Made by a program: the position numbers and the translations under genes. Below the pieces are notes generated by a model. That model searched no databases. It worked only from the letters and a program-made list of their open reading frames with translations, and was not told where the DNA came from. Shown here one piece after another: positions 48,688 through 57,186 of a DNA stretch of 64,000 nt (position 1 is the stretch's first letter; each line of letters opens with the position of its first letter). The DNA lies in contig NZ_JOMH01000001.1 of the NCBI RefSeq assembly GCF_000711245.1, positions 490,830 through 554,829 on the forward strand. Reading direction: 5' to 3'. This stretch comes from Polycyclovorans algicola TG408. GTDB lineage: Bacteria > Pseudomonadota > Gammaproteobacteria > Nevskiales > Nevskiaceae.

Positions 48688-49554
48688 ATGAAAAGTCGTC
48701 ATGTCACCCGCATCATCCCCGGCCGCGAAACCTCGGATGGCGCAGGCGTGAAACTGCGCCGCAGCATCGGCGCGGCCCCGTCGCTGCGCCTCGACCCATT
48801 CTTGATGCTCGACGAGTTCGGCACCGACAACCCGGACGATTACATCGCCGGCTTTCCGCCGCACCCGCACCGCGGCTTCGAGACGGTCACCTACATGATC
48901 GACGGCCACATGCGCCACGAAGATCACTTGGGCAATGTCGGCGAGCTGAAAAGCGGCGGTGTGCAGTGGATGACCGCCGGGCGCGGGGTGATTCACTCCG
49001 AAATGCCGCAACAGGCCGAAGGGCGCATGCGCGGCTTTCAGCTGTGGATCAACCTACCGGCGGCCGAAAAGATGAAACCGGCCGGGTATCGCGACATTCC
49101 TGCCAGCGAACTCCCCGAACGACGGCGGGCCAACGGCGGGTCGGCCAAGCTCATTGCCGGCAGCCTTGCGCTGGACGGCGAGACGGTCTCCGGCCCCATC
49201 AACGCCACGCCGGGGGCAATGGCCACCGACCCGCTGTTCGTCGACCTGCTGCTGCCCGCCGGGGGCAGCCAGACGCTACCGATGACCGCGGGCCATAACG
49301 CCTTCGTGTACGTCTACGAAGGTGCGATCCGTATCGGCGAGAAAGCCATACCGCAATATGCCGCCGGCATCCTCGGCGACGGTGATCAACTGACCCTCAC
49401 GGCCGGCGACGCGCCGAGTCGGGTGATTGTCCTCGCCGGCAAGCCGCTCAATGAGCCGGTGGCGCAGTACGGCCCGTTCGTGATGAACACCCACGCCGAG
49501 ATCGAGCAGGCGATTGCCGACTACCAGGCAGGCCGCCTGGTCGAAGCGGCGTGA
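48688..49554 (+). CDS. Pirin family protein
   Basis: 288 residues from the ATG at 48688. The two-cupin pirin layout is clear: PFLMLDEFGTDNPDDYIAGF, metal-binding His in FPPHPHRGFETVTYMIDGHM and RHEDHLGNVGELKSGGVQWM, then GVIHSEMP and a second cupin ending AGKPLNEPVAQYGPFVMNT. Bacterial pirins can act as quercetin dioxygenases or regulators of metabolic enzymes. Its TGA overlaps the GTG of the next gene (GTGA). Confidence 0.94.
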   Translation: MKSRHVTRIIPGRETSDGAGVKLRRSIGAAPSLRLDPFLMLDEFGTDNPDDYIAGFPPHPHRGFETVTYMIDGHMRHEDHLGNVGELKSGGVQWMTAGRGVIHSEMPQQAEGRMRGFQLWINLPAAEKMKPAGYRDIPASELPERRRANGGSAKLIAGSLALDGETVSGPINATPGAMATDPLFVDLLLPAGGSQTLPMTAGHNAFVYVYEGAIRIGEKAIPQYAAGILGDGDQLTLTAGDAPSRVIVLAGKPLNEPVAQYGPFVMNTHAEIEQAIADYQAGRLVEAA

Positions 49555-49961
49555 TTGAAGGCCGCTGTTACTGTGGGGCCGTGCGTTACCGCTACGACGG
49601 CGTGCTGGGCCCCATCGCGCTGTGCCACTGCAGCCAGTGCCGGCAGGCCAGCGGCGCGCCGTTTGCCGCCAACAGTCCAATCGCTGCGGCCGGATTCCGG
49701 CTGGTCCGTGGTGCCGATGCCATCACCGAGTACGTGGGTGCAGGCGACAAGAAGCGCGCCTTCTGCCGACACTGTGGCAGCCCGCTGTACAGCCGGCGTG
49801 ACGCGCGCCCTGAGACCCTGCGCTTGCGTATGGGCACGGTGACCAGCCCGGTCGATGCCCGCCCGTCGCATCACATCTACGCCGCCTCGTGCGCCGACTG
49901 GTTTCCCATCACCGACGACCTGCCGCGCTACGCCGAGATGGAAGACAGCCCGCGGCTCTGA
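49551..49961 (+). CDS. GFA-family (CENP-V/GFA) zinc-binding protein
   Basis: 136 residues from GTG 49551, overlapping the pirin stop. The paired zinc sites are EGRCYCGAVRY, LCHCSQCRQASG and FCRHCGSPLYSR. The family includes glutathione-dependent formaldehyde-activating enzyme; most members are uncharacterised aldehyde or S-adduct enzymes. Its coupling with pirin is probably regulatory convenience. No glutathione formaldehyde dehydrogenase gene lies close by. Confidence 0.92.
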   Translation: MIEGRCYCGAVRYRYDGVLGPIALCHCSQCRQASGAPFAANSPIAAAGFRLVRGADAITEYVGAGDKKRAFCRHCGSPLYSRRDARPETLRLRMGTVTSPVDARPSHHIYAASCADWFPITDDLPRYAEMEDSPRL

Positions 49962-49981
49962 GTCGTCGGTAAAGTGCCGGC

Positions 49982-50617
49982 ATGGACCCCAGCACGCTCA
50001 CACTCGGTAGCCTAGCCGCCCTGTTCGGCGCCATGGCCTTGCTCGCCGCCGTGCCCAGCACCAGCGTGCTGATCGTGACCTCTCGTGCGGCGGCGAACGG
50101 CTTCGCGCACGGCGCCTGGGTGAGCCTTGGCGTGGTGGTCGGTGACCTGCTGTTCATCGCCGTGGCGATGTTCGGGCTGATGGCGCTGATCGACGCCCTG
50201 GGGCCGGCTTTTGTCGCGGCCAAAGTCATCGGTGCGTTGTATCTGTTGTGGCTGGCACGCGGCCTGTGGCGCATGACGCCGCCGACCCCGCAGGCGGCTC
50301 CGGTACGGGCCACCGCGACCGGCAGCGTCATGGCCGGCCTGACGCTGACCCTCGGTGACCAGAAAGCGGTGCTGTTCTATCTGGGCTTTTTGCCCGCATT
50401 CGTACCGCTGACGGACGTAGAAACCGCCGATGTGTTGGCGGTGATGCTCGCCGCCGCGGTGGCCGTGGGCGGGGTCAAGCTGGCCTATGCGGCGGTGGCT
50501 GCGCGTGGCACCAAGGTCATGACGGGTGGTCGGCTGCGTGCCCTGCCGCGTGTGGCGGCGGTACTGGTCGCGGTGGTGGGCGTAATGGTGTTGGCCTCTA
50601 CGGTCGTTGCCTCATGA
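49982..50617 (+). CDS. LysE/RhtB-family amino-acid exporter
   Basis: 211 residues with about six hydrophobic helices. The family signature appears in FGAMALLAAVPSTSVLIVTS, SRAAANGFAHGAWVSLGVVVGDLLF and GAL YLLWLARG-like VIGALYLLWLARGLWRM, with SVMAGLTLTLGDQKAVLFYLG following. These carriers export basic, hydrophobic or homoserine-like amino acids, or other solutes. It overlaps the DUF4326 gene by four bases (ATGA). Confidence 0.9.
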   Translation: MDPSTLTLGSLAALFGAMALLAAVPSTSVLIVTSRAAANGFAHGAWVSLGVVVGDLLFIAVAMFGLMALIDALGPAFVAAKVIGALYLLWLARGLWRMTPPTPQAAPVRATATGSVMAGLTLTLGDQKAVLFYLGFLPAFVPLTDVETADVLAVMLAAAVAVGGVKLAYAAVAARGTKVMTGGRLRALPRVAAVLVAVVGVMVLASTVVAS

Positions 50618-50940
50618 ACGCGACCGCGTCACCACCTAGCCGCGTGCAGCTCAGTCGCCGCAAGGGCTGGCGACTGCCGGCGGGCACGGTCATCGTCAGT
50701 CGCCCCAACCGCTGGGGCAATCCCTTCAAGGTACAGACCACGCACCCCAACGCCGGTTGGATCGAAGGCCGCGCGGCTGCGGTGACGGCCTACCGACGCT
50801 ACCTTGCCGAGCGCCCCGAATTGATCGCCGCCGCGCGCGCCGAACTGGTCGGCCAGCATCTGGCCTGCTGGTGCCCGCTCGACCAGCCCTGCCACGCCGA
50901 CGTGCTGCTGGCGGTGGCCAACGGCAGCGCACCCGTTTAG
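50614..50940 (+). CDS. DUF4326 protein
   Basis: 108 residues. The domain signature is RVQLSRRKGWRLPAGTVIVS, RPNRWGNPFKV and AWCPLDQPCHADVLL-like LACWCPLDQPCHAD with Cys and His that may bind metal. DUF4326 is of unknown function and is common in phages and environmental bacteria. It is translationally coupled to the lysE gene, which is unusual. The stop lies 1 bp from the convergent OPT transporter stop. Confidence 0.9.
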   Translation: MNATASPPSRVQLSRRKGWRLPAGTVIVSRPNRWGNPFKVQTTHPNAGWIEGRAAAVTAYRRYLAERPELIAAARAELVGQHLACWCPLDQPCHADVLLAVANGSAPV

Positions 50941-50941
50941 A

Positions 50942-52669
50942 TCACGCCAGCATCGTCGCCAGCGCGGTTGCCACGCCCGCCAGCGATTCGCCGCCCACCA
51001 GCCCGGCCGCCACCGCAATCACGTGGCGCAGCGCCCAGTGCGGTGCGACTCGCTTGAGCGCTTCGGCCAGCACGGCGCCCAGACACAGGCCGAAGGCGAT
51101 CCACGCCGGAATCACGAACGCCAGGCCCATCGCCGCCGCACTCGGCGCCCAGCGTGCGAAGCGGGCCGGGGCGCGGAATTGCCAGAGCGCCAGAGCCAGT
51201 CCCGCGACGCCGCCGGCCGCAGCGGCCGGAACACTCAGCTGCGGTAGCGCGGCGAGGCCGCCCGCCATCACCTCGGCGACGGCTTTCCAGGTGGCGACGG
51301 CCGGTGCCGGCCACTCAGGTGTCAACAACATGGTGGCTGGGTCGGGAATCAGCAGGCCGTAGCTCAAGCTGCCGACGATGCTGCCGATGATCACGCCAAA
51401 AATCTGCGCCACAAACTGCGGCGCCGGGCGGGCGCCCAGCAGCGCACCGGCTTTCAGATCGTTGAGCAGGTCGCCGGTTTGCCCGGCCGCGCCGCCGGTC
51501 ACGTTGGCGCCCATCAGGTTGGCGGTGGCGGTGCCCGGCGCCAGTGCCCCCACGCCCAGTTGCGCGATCTTGCCCAGCGCGCCAATCGGCGGAATGCCGG
51601 TTTCGCCCACCACCCGTGCGGCGACGATCGCCAGCCCCAACGCCATGCCCACGGCGGCCAGCGCCACTGCAAAGTGGATGCCGAACAACTGCATCTGCAG
51701 GCCCACCACCAGCGCCACGGCGGCGAGCGTGCCGGTCGCGAACACGGCTTTCGGCAACGGAAAGCGTCGCTTGGTGGCGGTGCCTGCCACTGCGGCAGAT
51801 CGACGCCCTAGCCAGAGGCTGGCCAGCGCACCCGTGGTCATCAGCGTGACGCCGGGCCAGATCAGCCAGCCCACCAGTTCATTGAACCACACGGCATCGG
51901 TCGCGCCCGGGCTCACCAGCCCCTGCCCCAGCAGCCACGGCGCCAGCCCCAGCCAGGCGATCAGCGCCCCGAGCAGCAGCGACAGCCCGGCGCGCAGGCC
52001 GATGATGGCGCCGAAGCCAATCATCAGCAGCGAGCCATCCAGCGCGATGCCCAACTGCTTGAAACTGGCCGTCGGTAAGCCGCCCGGCAGGCTGGCGCGC
52101 AGGGTGACGCTGAACAAGTCACCAAGCAGTTTGACGCTGGCCGAGATCACCGCCGCCAGCCCAAGCCAGCGCAGGCGGCTGCGTGCGTCGCGACCGTCGC
52201 CGTGAATGCTGCCCAGGGTTTCCGCCGCCGCGGTGCCTTCAGGAAACGGCAGCGACCCGCCCTGGATGAAGCGCGCGTGCAGCAGCGCGGCAATCGCCAC
52301 GCCCAGCACGCTCACCGAAAACACCCACAGCATCAGCAGCACGCCGTCCGGCACCGGGCCGCCGAGCAGCGCCAGCGCCGGAATCGGCGCCACCAGGCCG
52401 CCCGACACGATCGACGCCGAGGAAGACGCGGTGGTCTGGTTGATGATGTTTTCCGGCAGGCCCCAGTGCCGCGCGCCGGCCAGATCCTGCATCAGCCGCC
52501 AGAAGGCGACGGCGAGCAGCGCACTGGCAATCGACATGTTGAACGACCAGCCAATCTTCAGGCCGCTGTACACATTGCACGGGGTGAGCAGCGCGCCCAG
52601 CACCGCGCCGGTGAGCAGCGCGCGGGCGGTGAGGGCGGGTTGAACCGGATTGGCGGGCGGGGCCGTCAT
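50942..52669 (-). CDS. OPT-family oligopeptide transporter
   Basis: 575 residues with roughly 14 hydrophobic helices. The blocks TPCNVYSGLKIGWSFNMSIA, GLPENIINQTTASSSASIV, LPFPEGTAAAETLGS and LVGETGIPPIGALGKIAQLG match the OPT superfamily (bacterial branch). It moves oligopeptides or metal-chelate complexes with proton gradient. Length is in the normal bacterial range. It precedes the AcpH-like gene, 24 bp away. Confidence 0.92.
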   Translation of the reverse strand: MTAPPANPVQPALTARALLTGAVLGALLTPCNVYSGLKIGWSFNMSIASALLAVAFWRLMQDLAGARHWGLPENIINQTTASSSASIVSGGLVAPIPALALLGGPVPDGVLLMLWVFSVSVLGVAIAALLHARFIQGGSLPFPEGTAAAETLGSIHGDGRDARSRLRWLGLAAVISASVKLLGDLFSVTLRASLPGGLPTASFKQLGIALDGSLLMIGFGAIIGLRAGLSLLLGALIAWLGLAPWLLGQGLVSPGATDAVWFNELVGWLIWPGVTLMTTGALASLWLGRRSAAVAGTATKRRFPLPKAVFATGTLAAVALVVGLQMQLFGIHFAVALAAVGMALGLAIVAARVVGETGIPPIGALGKIAQLGVGALAPGTATANLMGANVTGGAAGQTGDLLNDLKAGALLGARPAPQFVAQIFGVIIGSIVGSLSYGLLIPDPATMLLTPEWPAPAVATWKAVAEVMAGGLAALPQLSVPAAAAGGVAGLALALWQFRAPARFARWAPSAAAMGLAFVIPAWIAFGLCLGAVLAEALKRVAPHWALRHVIAVAAGLVGGESLAGVATALATMLA

Positions 52670-52693
52670 GGCCCGAGTGTAGCCACGCGGGGC

Positions 52694-53287
52694 TTATGGA
52701 TGGACCGGCAGATGCGCCGCCACCCAGGTCTGCACGTACGCGATCACGCTCGGCAGGAACACCTCGAATTGCTGCGCCAGCAACGCTTGATGTTGCTCGA
52801 GCACCGGCATGGCGTCCGTCAACGGACTGGGTCGACGCAGGCGGGCGTCCGTCCGCGCCAGCGCCCGCGCCACGCCCGCCGGTTCGGCGTAACCGGCCAG
52901 CACCTCGGGCAGATGGGCCAGGCGTTCAGCCGCAAACGGCGCCCAGTCCGGCCATTCGATGCGGGCGGCGGCCATCATGCGGGCGGCAAACGTTGGCAGC
53001 GGCTCGTCGTGCCAGGTTGCCCAATGCCGGGCAAGCAGATGGTCGAAATAGATGTCGATCAGGATACCGCCATAGCGCCGGAACCCGGGGGGCAAGGCTG
53101 CGAGCAACGGTTGCACGGCCGGGTGATGGTCGGTGAAATGATCCACCCGGCGGTGCAGCACGATGCCGCTGCGCACCCCGGTCCGGGTATCCGGTTCGAG
53201 CCGTCCGCGCACGTGATCGCCCAGAATCGCCCCGGCCGGCGAGGTGCCGGTGCGGTCCGCAAGATATAAGTGCGCGAGGTAGTTCAA
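52694..53287 (-). CDS. acpH: Acyl carrier protein phosphodiesterase-like (AcpH)
   Basis: 197 residues from a TTG at 53287: the first residues, (M)NYLAHLYLADRTG, align exactly with the MNFLAHLHLA start of E. coli AcpH. The next upstream in-frame ATG (53350) would add 21 poorly coding residues and overlap the cupin gene, so TTG is preferred. HRRVDHFTDHHPAV and FDHLLARHWATWHDEPLP carry the conserved His/Asp cluster. AcpH removes the phosphopantetheine group from ACP. The end, RMMAAARIEWP and LTDAMPVLEQHQALLAQQFE, fits the HD-like fold. Confidence 0.87.
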   Translation of the reverse strand: MNYLAHLYLADRTGTSPAGAILGDHVRGRLEPDTRTGVRSGIVLHRRVDHFTDHHPAVQPLLAALPPGFRRYGGILIDIYFDHLLARHWATWHDEPLPTFAARMMAAARIEWPDWAPFAAERLAHLPEVLAGYAEPAGVARALARTDARLRRPSPLTDAMPVLEQHQALLAQQFEVFLPSVIAYVQTWVAAHLPVHP

Positions 53288-53309
53288 AACGGCGCGGCCG
53301 GGCGGGTGT

Positions 53310-53705
53310 TCAAGGGTCGTCCGAGGCTTCAAGGTCCTCGTAATGGGCATCGCGAAACCGCGGGGTGCAGACGGCGAGAAACACCAGATCGGTCTCGCCG
53401 GTGTTGTGGATACGCTGCCGCTGGCCGGGCGGGATGACCACGGCATCGCCCGGGCCGACCGGTGTTGGCGGTTCATCGCCCACTTCCACGCACCCCTGGC
53501 CTTCCAGCAGCAGATAGCGCTCGGTGGTGTTCCGCACCCGATGCCAGCGGGTGATGCCGCCGGGCGCCACGCGGGCGCGCGCCACCGACACGTCATCGTC
53601 GGCCGGGTGATTCCACCACTCGGTGATGGCACAGCCCTCGCGGAAGTCGTACTCGGCGCCGGCAGCGTTGTGTTCGATGCGGGCGGTGGGCGGGGGTCGG
53701 GTCAC
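53310..53705 (-). CDS. Cupin-domain protein
   Basis: 131 residues. The cupin core is VARARVAPGGITRWHRVRNT (His for metal binding), LLLEGQGCVEVGDE, VGPGDAVVIPPGQRQRIHNTG, DLVFLAVCTPRF. The first motif has a single His (WHRV) and the second has RQRIHNTG. The short length and REGCAITEWWNHPADDD start fit a conserved hypothetical cupin. It lies 15 bp after moeA in the same direction; a role in the Mo cluster is not evident. Confidence 0.87.
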   Translation of the reverse strand: MTRPPPTARIEHNAAGAEYDFREGCAITEWWNHPADDDVSVARARVAPGGITRWHRVRNTTERYLLLEGQGCVEVGDEPPTPVGPGDAVVIPPGQRQRIHNTGETDLVFLAVCTPRFRDAHYEDLEASDDP

Positions 53706-53720
53706 GGCAGGGTCTCCGTC

Positions 53721-54926
53721 TCAATCGGCAAGGGTGATGAACGGCAGCGCCGCGCCGGCCGGGTGTTCGCCGGGCGGCACGCGGACGATCACGTTGGCGT
53801 CAATCAGGTTGCTGAGCATGTGCGAACCCTGGCGGCCCAGCGGATGCAGGGCCACGCCATCGGCGGTGACGGACATGCGCATGCGCGCCAGCAGGTCGCG
53901 GCGACCGTCGCCCCGGAAGGTGTCGGTCAGACGGCCCATCTGCCAGAGCGGCAGGGGCAACGCTTCGCCTTCCAGCAGCGCCATCAACCGCGCGGCGTGC
54001 ACTTCCAGCCCCACCAGCACCGCGCCGGGGTTACCGGGCAGGCCGAGGATGAACTGCTGCCCGCGCTGACCGAAATACAGGGGCATGCCGGGTTTTTGCG
54101 CCACCCGCCAGAAGCGCTCTTCCACGCCCAGAGAGGCCGCCGCTTCGCGCAGAAAATCCTTGTCGCCCACCGACACGCCGCCGGTGGTGATCACCAGATC
54201 GGCGTCAACCAGTGCGTCGCGCAGCGCGCTGATGACGGCCTCCAAGGTGTCGGGCACGTAGCGCACCTCGGGTACCGCCCCGCCGCGCGCCTGAAACCAG
54301 GCGTGCAGCAGCGGCCCGTTGGCATCGAAGATCTGGCCGGGCAGCAGCGCGCCGCCGGGCGGCACCACCTCATCGCCGGTCACCAGCAGCGCGATGCGCG
54401 GTGCGCGGTACGCCGACACCGTGCCGATGCCGGCCATCGCCAGCGCCGCGATGCCGCCCGGGTGCAGCCGTGTCCCGGTTTGCGCCAGCTCGGCGCCAGC
54501 CTGAAGCTCTTCGCCGCGAAAGCGGGTGTCCTCGCCGGGCGGCAAGGCCCTGGTCAGCGTGATGACACCGTCCCCCCGCTGCACGATCTCCTGCCGCGCC
54601 ACGGTGTCGGCGCCGGGCGGCAGGGTGCCGCCGGTGAAGATGCGCACCGCCTCACCGGGGCCGACATGAGGCAGTGCACCGGCGCCTGCAGCCACTTCGC
54701 CGACCAGGGTCAGGTCAACCGGCGCCGCGTCACCGGCGGCCGCCAGATCAGCGCTGCGCAGCGCATACCCGTCCACCGCGCTTTGCGTAAACATGGGCAG
54801 GTCGGTGCTCGCCACCGGAGCCTCGGCAAGCACCCGGTTGAGCGCGTCGCGCAGGGGCAGGCGCGCCACGGGCAATGGCCGTGCGTGCTGCGCGTAGGCC
54901 GCCAGGGCCGCGTCGATTGAAATCAC
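53721..54926 (-). CDS. moeA: Molybdopterin molybdenumtransferase MoeA
   Basis: 401 residues from a GTG at 54926 that overlaps the tauE stop; the frame is open further upstream but only as a shadow. MoeA blocks are ISIDAALAAYAQHARPLPVA, PMFTQSAVDGYALRSADL, ADTVARQEIVQRGD, RIALLVTGDEVVPPG and the catalytic ITTGGVSVGDKDFLRE, with LGLPGNPGAVLVGLEV. It inserts molybdate into adenylated molybdopterin. It lies within the moa run, so the Mo-cofactor synthesis genes are expressed together. Confidence 0.96.
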   Translation of the reverse strand: MISIDAALAAYAQHARPLPVARLPLRDALNRVLAEAPVASTDLPMFTQSAVDGYALRSADLAAAGDAAPVDLTLVGEVAAGAGALPHVGPGEAVRIFTGGTLPPGADTVARQEIVQRGDGVITLTRALPPGEDTRFRGEELQAGAELAQTGTRLHPGGIAALAMAGIGTVSAYRAPRIALLVTGDEVVPPGGALLPGQIFDANGPLLHAWFQARGGAVPEVRYVPDTLEAVISALRDALVDADLVITTGGVSVGDKDFLREAAASLGVEERFWRVAQKPGMPLYFGQRGQQFILGLPGNPGAVLVGLEVHAARLMALLEGEALPLPLWQMGRLTDTFRGDGRRDLLARMRMSVTADGVALHPLGRQGSHMLSNLIDANVIVRVPPGEHPAGAALPFITLAD

Positions 54927-55672
54927 CAGCTCACTCCCAAACCCAGCATTTTGAGGCCCGCCACCAGCAAGACCACGGCGAGCGCGCGTTTGATCTGAAT
55001 CGGCGGCAGGCGACGGCTGCCCAGCCAGCCGCCCACGCTGCCGCCGATCACGGCGGCCAGCAGCAGCGGCACCACCAGGTCTGCAGGTGGCCATCCCTGA
55101 CCCTGACCCTGGCCCCACCAGCCCAGCAAGCCGGCGAGCGAATTGAGCAGGATGAACGGCGCCGACACCGCCGCCGCCACATGCGCGCGCGCCCAGCCGG
55201 CAAACAGCAGCAGCGGCGTGAGAAAGATACCGCCGCCCACCCCAACCAGGCCCGAGATCAGGCCCAGCAGCGCGCCCACCGGCAGTGCCCAGGCGAGGCT
55301 CAGCACCCGCTGGTACGTCGCTTCGCGCGGCTGCCAGAACAGCCGCGCCGCCGACAGCAACAGCACCGCGCCAACAACCAGCCCGAAGAGTCCGGCATCG
55401 AGTGGCACGCGTCCGCCCAGCCAGGCGAACGGCACGGCGGCCACCGCAAATGGCCACAACAGTGCCCAGCGAAAATACCCGGCGCGGGCGAACTGCGCGG
55501 TGGCAATACCAGCGACCACCACGTTCATCATCAGCGCGGTGGGGCGAATGGTTTCCGGCGCCAGGCCCGCCAGCGCCATCACCGCGATGTAGCCCGAGGC
55601 GCCGCCGTGACCGACGCTGGCGTACAGCGCGGCAATCAGCAACAGCGCCGCCGGCAGCAGCACGGCGGTCAC
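54923..55672 (-). CDS. TauE/SafE-family sulphite/organosulphur exporter
   Basis: 249 residues, about seven to eight hydrophobic helices. The family motif GLISGLVGVGGGIFLTPLLL (about residue 140) and the earlier GHGGASGYIAVMALAGLAPE are present. These proteins move sulphite, sulphoacetate or other anions. It sits between moaCB and moeA with a GTGA coupling to moeA, so a link to Mo-dependent sulphur metabolism, such as sulphite oxidase substrate handling, is possible but inferred. Confidence 0.88.
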   Translation of the reverse strand: MTAVLLPAALLLIAALYASVGHGGASGYIAVMALAGLAPETIRPTALMMNVVVAGIATAQFARAGYFRWALLWPFAVAAVPFAWLGGRVPLDAGLFGLVVGAVLLLSAARLFWQPREATYQRVLSLAWALPVGALLGLISGLVGVGGGIFLTPLLLFAGWARAHVAAAVSAPFILLNSLAGLLGWWGQGQGQGWPPADLVVPLLLAAVIGGSVGGWLGSRRLPPIQIKRALAVVLLVAGLKMLGLGVSW

Positions 55673-55674
55673 GC

Positions 55675-56607
55675 TTACTGATACCCGCCCGGATGCGGCT
55701 TGCCCGGCCGGCAGACCTCGATCAGGTGAATCAGCGCCGGTTGAATCGCCGCCATGGTCTCGCTGGCGCCGCCGCGCGAGCCGGGGCAGGTCACGATCAG
55801 GCTGTTGTTGCGCGCGTAACCCGCCACGCCGCGTGACAGCGCCGCGTAAGGCGTGCGCCGCTGGCCAAAGGCGCGCGCGGCTTCCATCAGCCCCGGCAGT
55901 GGTTGCAGCAGATACGGCGTGACGGTTTCCACCGTGCAGTCGCGCGGCGAAACGCCGGTGCCGCCGACGGTGATGATCAGCGCCGTGCCGGCCTCTATGG
56001 CGGCATCGATGCGCTGGCGCAGATCGTCGGGCTCATCGGCAATCACCTCGTAGCCGACCTTCGCAAAACCGGCCTTGCTTAAGGCGGCCTCGACGGCGCG
56101 TCCGGCGGTGTCGGGCTTCCTGCCCGCAGCAACCGTGTCGGAGAGCACGATCACCTGCGCATCGGCCGCCACCCGCAGCTTGCGGCCGAACTGCGACTTG
56201 CCACCCTTCTTCTCTTCCAGATGCGTGTCGGTGATGCGCAGCTCGGCGGGTTGGCAGTGCGGTTTGAGCATGTCGTAAAGCGTCAGCGCGGCCAGGCTGG
56301 CGGCGGTGAGTGCTTCCATCTCCACCCCGGTGGGGCCGATGGTTTCGACGGTGGCGATCACCTTCACCGAGGTGTCGGCCAGGTCAAAGTCGATGTCGGC
56401 GCGGTAGATCGGCAGCGGGTGGCATAGCGGAATCAGCTCGTCGGTACGCTTGGCGGCGAGGATGCCGGCGACACGTGCGGTCTTGAGCGCATCGCCCTTG
56501 TCGGTATTGGCCTCACGCAGGCGCGTGATGCAGCCGGCCGGCGCGTGCAGCACGCAACTGGCACGCGCGCTGCGGCGGGTTTCGGGTTTGCTGCCGACGT
56601 CTTTCAT
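55675..56607 (-). CDS. Fused MoaC-MoaB (cyclic pyranopterin synthase / adenylyltransferase) protein
   Basis: 310 residues from the ATG at 56607 (MKDVGSKPETRR). Residues 1-150 are MoaC: MKDVGSK, KTARVAGILAAKRTDELIPL, the CHPLPI motif, VETIGPTGVEMEALTAAS. Residues about 165-310 are MoaB/MogA: VIVLSDTVAAGRKPDTAGRA, IITVGGTGVSPRDCTVETV and SLIVTCPGSRGGASETMAA. MoaC completes cPMP synthesis and MoaB adenylates molybdopterin. The linker is short, EEKKGGKSQFGRKL. Usual bacteria keep separate genes, so a fusion is notable but known elsewhere. Confidence 0.95.
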   Translation of the reverse strand: MKDVGSKPETRRSARASCVLHAPAGCITRLREANTDKGDALKTARVAGILAAKRTDELIPLCHPLPIYRADIDFDLADTSVKVIATVETIGPTGVEMEALTAASLAALTLYDMLKPHCQPAELRITDTHLEEKKGGKSQFGRKLRVAADAQVIVLSDTVAAGRKPDTAGRAVEAALSKAGFAKVGYEVIADEPDDLRQRIDAAIEAGTALIITVGGTGVSPRDCTVETVTPYLLQPLPGLMEAARAFGQRRTPYAALSRGVAGYARNNSLIVTCPGSRGGASETMAAIQPALIHLIEVCRPGKPHPGGYQ

Positions 56608-56642
56608 GCGTGTGACTCGATCATTGAAAACGAGATAGGGCG

Positions 56643-56700
56643 GTAGGTCGGGTTTCAACCCGACAGGCGACGGTTGATGTCGGCATGAATGCCGACCTAC
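56643..56700. repeat. REP-like palindromic element between moaCB and moaE
   Basis: Nested palindromes: GTCGGGTT/AACCCGAC (56647-56654, 56657-56664), GTCGGCAT/ATGCCGAC (56679-56686, 56689-56696), and an outer pair GTAGGTCGG (56643-56651)/CCGACCTAC (56692-56700). It has the form of a twin-hairpin REP element. Its edge provides the TAG stop of moaE. Confidence 0.8.
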
Positions 56701-57185
56701 GGGCGCGGCCGGTCGTGGTCGTGACCGCAAGGTTCGGCCGCCACGCCGAAGCTGGGCTCGCCCAATTCCGGATTGATGCAGCAGCCATCAACAAAAAGGC
56801 TGCTGCCGTCGGCGTAGAACTCTTCCTTCCAGATCGGCACGCGGTGCTTGACTGCATCGACGGCATAGCGACACCCCGCGAAGGCTTCGGCGCGATGCGC
56901 GGCGCGCACCACGCAGTAAATCGCCACATCGCCAATTTCCAGCATCCCCACGCGATGCGTGACGCGGCAGTAGGGCAGGTCGAATTTGGCGCGGGTTTCG
57001 GCTTCGATCTCGCGCATCAGGCGCTCGGCCAGCGGCGGGTAGGCGGAGTAGCGCAGCCGCAGCACCGGCTTGCCTTCGTGGTGGTTGCGGACCGCACCGC
57101 CGAAGATCGCGAGGCCGCCGCAGTCGGGGAACTGGCCTTCGGCGAGCAGCGGATCGAGGGTGAGCGTGTGTTCCGACAGCGACAT
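56697..57185 (-). CDS. moaE: Molybdopterin synthase catalytic subunit MoaE
   Basis: 162 residues. VRNHHEGKPVLRLRYSAYPP, CRVTHRVGMLEIGDVAIYCV and HRVPIWKEEFYADGSS carry the conserved Lys cluster that binds the substrate, and RAAHRAEAFAGCRYAVDAVK is the usual helix. The extra tail (CGHDHDRPRP) is His/Asp/Arg-rich. It joins sulphur from MoaD-thiocarboxylate to cPMP. It follows moaD by one base. Its stop codon lies on the edge of the REP repeat. Confidence 0.96.
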   Translation of the reverse strand: MSLSEHTLTLDPLLAEGQFPDCGGLAIFGGAVRNHHEGKPVLRLRYSAYPPLAERLMREIEAETRAKFDLPYCRVTHRVGMLEIGDVAIYCVVRAAHRAEAFAGCRYAVDAVKHRVPIWKEEFYADGSSLFVDGCCINPELGEPSFGVAAEPCGHDHDRPRP

Positions 57186-57186
57186 G

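Noticed and set aside
53343-54920. A 525-codon plus-strand frame opposite moeA and the cupin gene
   Set aside because: Composition is Arg/His/Gln-rich without any family motif, and moeA covers the same DNA with all its motifs.
53721-55457. A 578-residue MoeA with a long N-terminal extension
   Set aside because: The first 177 residues are a shadow of tauE in another frame; the real MoeA starts at the GTG 54926 overlapping the tauE stop.
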